Shown here in pieces: positions 5,092-7,625 of a DNA stretch of 7,625 bases. The stretch comes from Clostridium sp. CAG:1219 (GTDB lineage: Bacteria > Bacillota > Clostridia > TANB77 > CAG-465), in assembly GCA_000433335.1 (NCBI GenBank), contig HF996701.1, positions 1-7,625 of the forward strand, written 5' to 3'. The notes beneath the pieces were generated by a model that was given only the letters and a program-made list of their open reading frames with translations, was not told the DNA's origin and searched no databases. A program made the translations under genes and the position numbers. How positions within the stretch are numbered: position 1 is the first letter of the stretch; every line of letters begins with the position of its first letter.

Positions 5092-6522
5092 ATGGTTGAT
5101 AATAGTTTAAAATTTGAGGAATTTAGAAACACATTTAGATCGTTTTCTTATGATGCATATCATTTGGAAGATGATGGCAAAAATATAATAGTAACTTATG
5201 ATTTTGAAATAGAAAAATTAAGTAAGTTTAATCCTAAAATAATAATTGAAAAGGAACAAATAAAAAGGCAACTTAATAAAGCTGGTTTAAAAGATGATAT
5301 TGATTTTGAAGATGAAACATTAAAATTACTAATTTTTAATCTTGGGATGGCTGAGGCGGTAAGTTATATAAAAATTGCATGTCCAAAGAAAATGTTTGTT
5401 AAGTGTGGATATCTTAATGAAAAACAAATTGCATGGTTTAAAAAATTATACGTTAATGGACTTGGAGAATTCTTTTATGTTAATGGAATAAAACATATAA
5501 ATACAGGAAATTTTATAGATATAGTATGTTTGCAAGAAGAAAAAAGTATAAGTCCAAGCAATAAAAAATTAATTGGAAATTTAATTCCTGTTGGTGGAGG
5601 AAAAGACTCTAATGTTACAATGGAGATTCTAAAACCTTTAGAAAATGAAAATACAGCATTTATTGTAAATCCTCGTGGGGCTACAATAGATAGTGTTAAC
5701 GCGGCAGGAATGCAGGATAGTAAAATAACTGTTCAAAGAATATTAGATGAGAGAATGTTAAAATTAAATCAAAAAGGCTTTCTAAATGGGCATACACCTT
5801 TTTCAGCTTTACTTGCTTTTTTGAGTACTACAGTTGCATATATTTCTGGAAAAAAATATGTAATACTTTCAAATGAGTCTAGTGCTAATGAGCCAAACGT
5901 AAAAGGTACAAAAATAAATCATCAATATTCTAAAACTGTTGAATTTGAAAACGATTTTAGAAATTATGAAATGGAGTATATAAAAAGTAATGTTGAATAC
6001 TTTAGCTTATTAAGGCCACTTTGTGAAACGCAAATAGCTGCTATTTTCTCAAAGTATCCTAAATACTTTGGAGTTTTTAAAAGTTGTAATGTTGGTAGTA
6101 AGGAAAACATTTGGTGCTCAAAGTGCTCAAAGTGTTTGTTTGTGTATATAATACTTAGTCCATATCTTACAGATGCAGAATTAAAAAAAATATTTGGTAG
6201 AAATATGTTAAATGATATTGATATGGAAGAAACTTTTATGCAACTTATTGGTAAATCTACTAATAAACCTTTTGATTGTGTTGGTACTTATGAAGAAATA
6301 GAATATAGCTTAGCAGTAACGTTAAAGAAGAAATTAAGAACTAATGAAGAAATACCAAGATTACTTGATATGTATTATAAAAAATATTTTTACTCTGATA
6401 TTGCTATAGTGAATGAAACAATAATAAGTGGAGATAACAAATTGTTATTTGGATATATAAAAGAAAATAATGTTCGAGGTGTCTTTGAAAAATTATTGAA
6501 AGAAAAATTAAAGGAGATTTAA
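5092..6522 (+). CDS. murL: UDP-MurNAc-L-Ala-L-Glu epimerase MurL
   Basis: MurL converts the terminal L-Glu of UDP-MurNAc-L-Ala-L-Glu to D-Glu, using ATP (released as AMP and pyrophosphate) in the cytoplasm. The protein has 476 residues, near the family length. It contains a PP-loop ATP site, PVGGGKDS (166-173), consistent with adenylation of the substrate carboxylate. It also has the stretch LSNESSANEPN (259-269) followed by NHQYSKTVEFE (276-286), which I associate with MurL. Towards the end it has Cys332, Cys342, Cys345 and Cys348 (WCSKCSKC), a spacing like the zinc cluster of the PP-loop enzyme QueC. ATG at 5092 has AGGTGG 9 bases upstream. The neighbouring murD2 starts 4 bases after the stop, its ribosome binding site inside murL, and supplies the substrate. 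A different PP-loop enzyme is the only realistic alternative. Confidence 0.87.
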   Translation: MVDNSLKFEEFRNTFRSFSYDAYHLEDDGKNIIVTYDFEIEKLSKFNPKIIIEKEQIKRQLNKAGLKDDIDFEDETLKLLIFNLGMAEAVSYIKIACPKKMFVKCGYLNEKQIAWFKKLYVNGLGEFFYVNGIKHINTGNFIDIVCLQEEKSISPSNKKLIGNLIPVGGGKDSNVTMEILKPLENENTAFIVNPRGATIDSVNAAGMQDSKITVQRILDERMLKLNQKGFLNGHTPFSALLAFLSTTVAYISGKKYVILSNESSANEPNVKGTKINHQYSKTVEFENDFRNYEMEYIKSNVEYFSLLRPLCETQIAAIFSKYPKYFGVFKSCNVGSKENIWCSKCSKCLFVYIILSPYLTDAELKKIFGRNMLNDIDMEETFMQLIGKSTNKPFDCVGTYEEIEYSLAVTLKKKLRTNEEIPRLLDMYYKKYFYSDIAIVNETIISGDNKLLFGYIKENNVRGVFEKLLKEKLKEI

Positions 6523-6526
6523 TATA

Positions 6527-7625
6527 ATGCAAGATGAAATTGTTAATTATCTTAAAGATAAAAAAATAGTTATTTTAGGGTTTGGAAGAGAAGGAAAGTC
6601 TACATATAACTTTTTGAGAAAACATTTTGAAGAAAAAGAAATAGACGTAATAGATGAATATATAGATATAAATAGTGAAGAGAATAAAGAATATTTAGAA
6701 GATATGAATTTAAATGTAATTAAAACTAGTGAGTATATAAATATGTTAAATGCATATGATCTAATTTTTAAAACACCAGGAATATCATTTAAAGGTATAG
6801 ATATTTCTTCATTTGCAAATAAAATAACGTCACAGCTAGATATATTTTTGAAATATTTTAAAGAGTACGTTACTATAATAGGAATAACAGGAACTAAAGG
6901 TAAAAGTACAACGTCTTCTATGTTATACCAAGTTTTAAATAAAGCTAAAAATGGAGTACATTTCCTTGGCAATATAGGACGTTCAATATTTTGTGAGATA
7001 GATGAAATAAAAAAGGGCGATACAGTAGTTCTTGAAATTTCATCCCACCAATCTCAATATATAAAAAATTCTCCTAATATAGGTGTAATACTAAATGTTT
7101 TTCAAGAACACTTAGACCATTATAATTCATATGAAGAGTATATTGATGCCAAGATAAATGTTATAAAATTTCAAGCTAAAGAAGACTTTGCTATATACAT
7201 TAAAAATTCAAGTGATTTAAATAAGAGACTTGAAAATGTGAAACTTAATTCTAAAATTATAAACCTTGATCTAAATGATAAAGATAAATTTAGTTATTTT
7301 AATTTTGAACATAAAAGAAGATTAATTGGAAAGCATAATGAATACAATATTATGGTTGTTCTTAAAATATGTGAAATATTGAAAGTAGAAAAAAATATTG
7401 TTTGTGAGGAAATATATAATTTTTCTCCACTGGAACATAGACTCGAGAATGTAGGACAATATGATGGGGTTTTTTATTATAATGATTCAATTTCTACTAT
7501 TCCAGAAACTGCTATAGCATGTGTTAACACTATTGGGGATGTTGATACTCTTATAATTGGAGGACTTGATAGAGGAATTGATTATACAAATTTTGAAAAA
7601 TTTTTAATAGACTCTAAATTAGTAA
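6527..7625 (+). CDS. murD2: UDP-MurNAc-L-Ala--L-Glu ligase MurD2 (3' end outside the window)
   Basis: This is a Mur ligase that, beside MurL, most likely adds L-Glu rather than D-Glu to UDP-MurNAc-L-Ala. The first 366 codons are present and no stop is reached. Domains in order: a Rossmann-like N-terminal domain with VILGFGREGKS (15-25); the ATP-binding GITGTKGKSTT (119-129); LEISSHQ (169-175); NVFQEHLDHY (190-199), where MurD usually has DHLD; YIDAK with the presumed carbamylated Lys209; IGKHNEYN (267-274); and the C-terminal domain opening with LEHRLE (302-307) and NDSISTIPE (319-327). In ordinary MurD the last motif is DSKAT; Ile here replaces the Lys, while the Thr is kept. ATG at 6527 follows AAGGAG with 10 bases between. 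The assignment to MurD2 rather than standard MurD rests on the murL linkage and these motif changes. Confidence 0.85.
   Translation, partial: MQDEIVNYLKDKKIVILGFGREGKSTYNFLRKHFEEKEIDVIDEYIDINSEENKEYLEDMNLNVIKTSEYINMLNAYDLIFKTPGISFKGIDISSFANKITSQLDIFLKYFKEYVTIIGITGTKGKSTTSSMLYQVLNKAKNGVHFLGNIGRSIFCEIDEIKKGDTVVLEISSHQSQYIKNSPNIGVILNVFQEHLDHYNSYEEYIDAKINVIKFQAKEDFAIYIKNSSDLNKRLENVKLNSKIINLDLNDKDKFSYFNFEHKRRLIGKHNEYNIMVVLKICEILKVEKNIVCEEIYNFSPLEHRLENVGQYDGVFYYNDSISTIPETAIACVNTIGDVDTLIIGGLDRGIDYTNFEKFLIDSKLV

Noticed and set aside
6547..6972. Minus-strand reading frame of 141 codons
   Set aside because: It lies antisense to murD2, whose plus-strand product has all the Mur ligase motifs.
1..7625. 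CRISPR arrays, insertion sequences, tRNA or rRNA genes, attachment sites
   Set aside because: I saw no regularly spaced repeats, transposase motifs, terminal inverted repeats or tRNA cloverleaf in either strand.

Overview
The window is AT-rich, low-GC DNA with Gram-positive Shine-Dalgarno sites and two sporulation genes (yqfC, yqfD). It most likely comes from a spore-forming member of the Clostridia. I cannot name the genus.

Left part (1-1123, minus strand): an accessory two-component module in the order response regulator then sensor. The regulator is an AgrA/ComE-type LytTR protein (428-1123). The sensor is an AgrC-like polytopic membrane protein that starts at 435 and leaves the window at position 1. 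A good housekeeping-type promoter (1154-1182, minus) drives them, with a possible LytTR direct repeat upstream of it. The intergenic stretch 1124-1294 separates this module from the plus-strand genes.

Middle (1295-4108, plus strand): a tightly packed, overlapping operon yqfC - yqfD - ybeY - dgkA. This is the classic sporulation / rRNA maturation / lipid-carrier block of Firmicutes, but phoH, normally found between yqfD and ybeY, is absent. The dgkA product carries a C-terminal PAP2-like membrane domain whose catalytic motifs are eroded. A membrane-anchored protein of the DUF4163/DUF3298 (RsiV C-terminal) type follows at 4147-4848, without an adjacent sigma factor.

Gap 4849-5091: this is not coding in my reading. 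On the minus strand it has three successive hairpins. Each contains a position that pairs as G-U only in the minus-strand RNA and would be an A-C mismatch in the plus-strand RNA. The last hairpin is followed by a U-tract. I interpret this as an undescribed small RNA of about 135 nt transcribed leftwards, divergent from the next operon.

Right part (5092-7625, plus strand): murL and murD2, the two-gene alternative route for putting D-glutamate into peptidoglycan, known from Xanthomonas. MurD2 adds L-Glu to UDP-MurNAc-L-Ala, and MurL then epimerises the terminal Glu in an ATP-dependent way. The pair has its own extended -10 promoter. Finding it in what looks like a sporulating clostridium is the main biological point of the window. 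murD2 is cut by the right edge after 366 codons.
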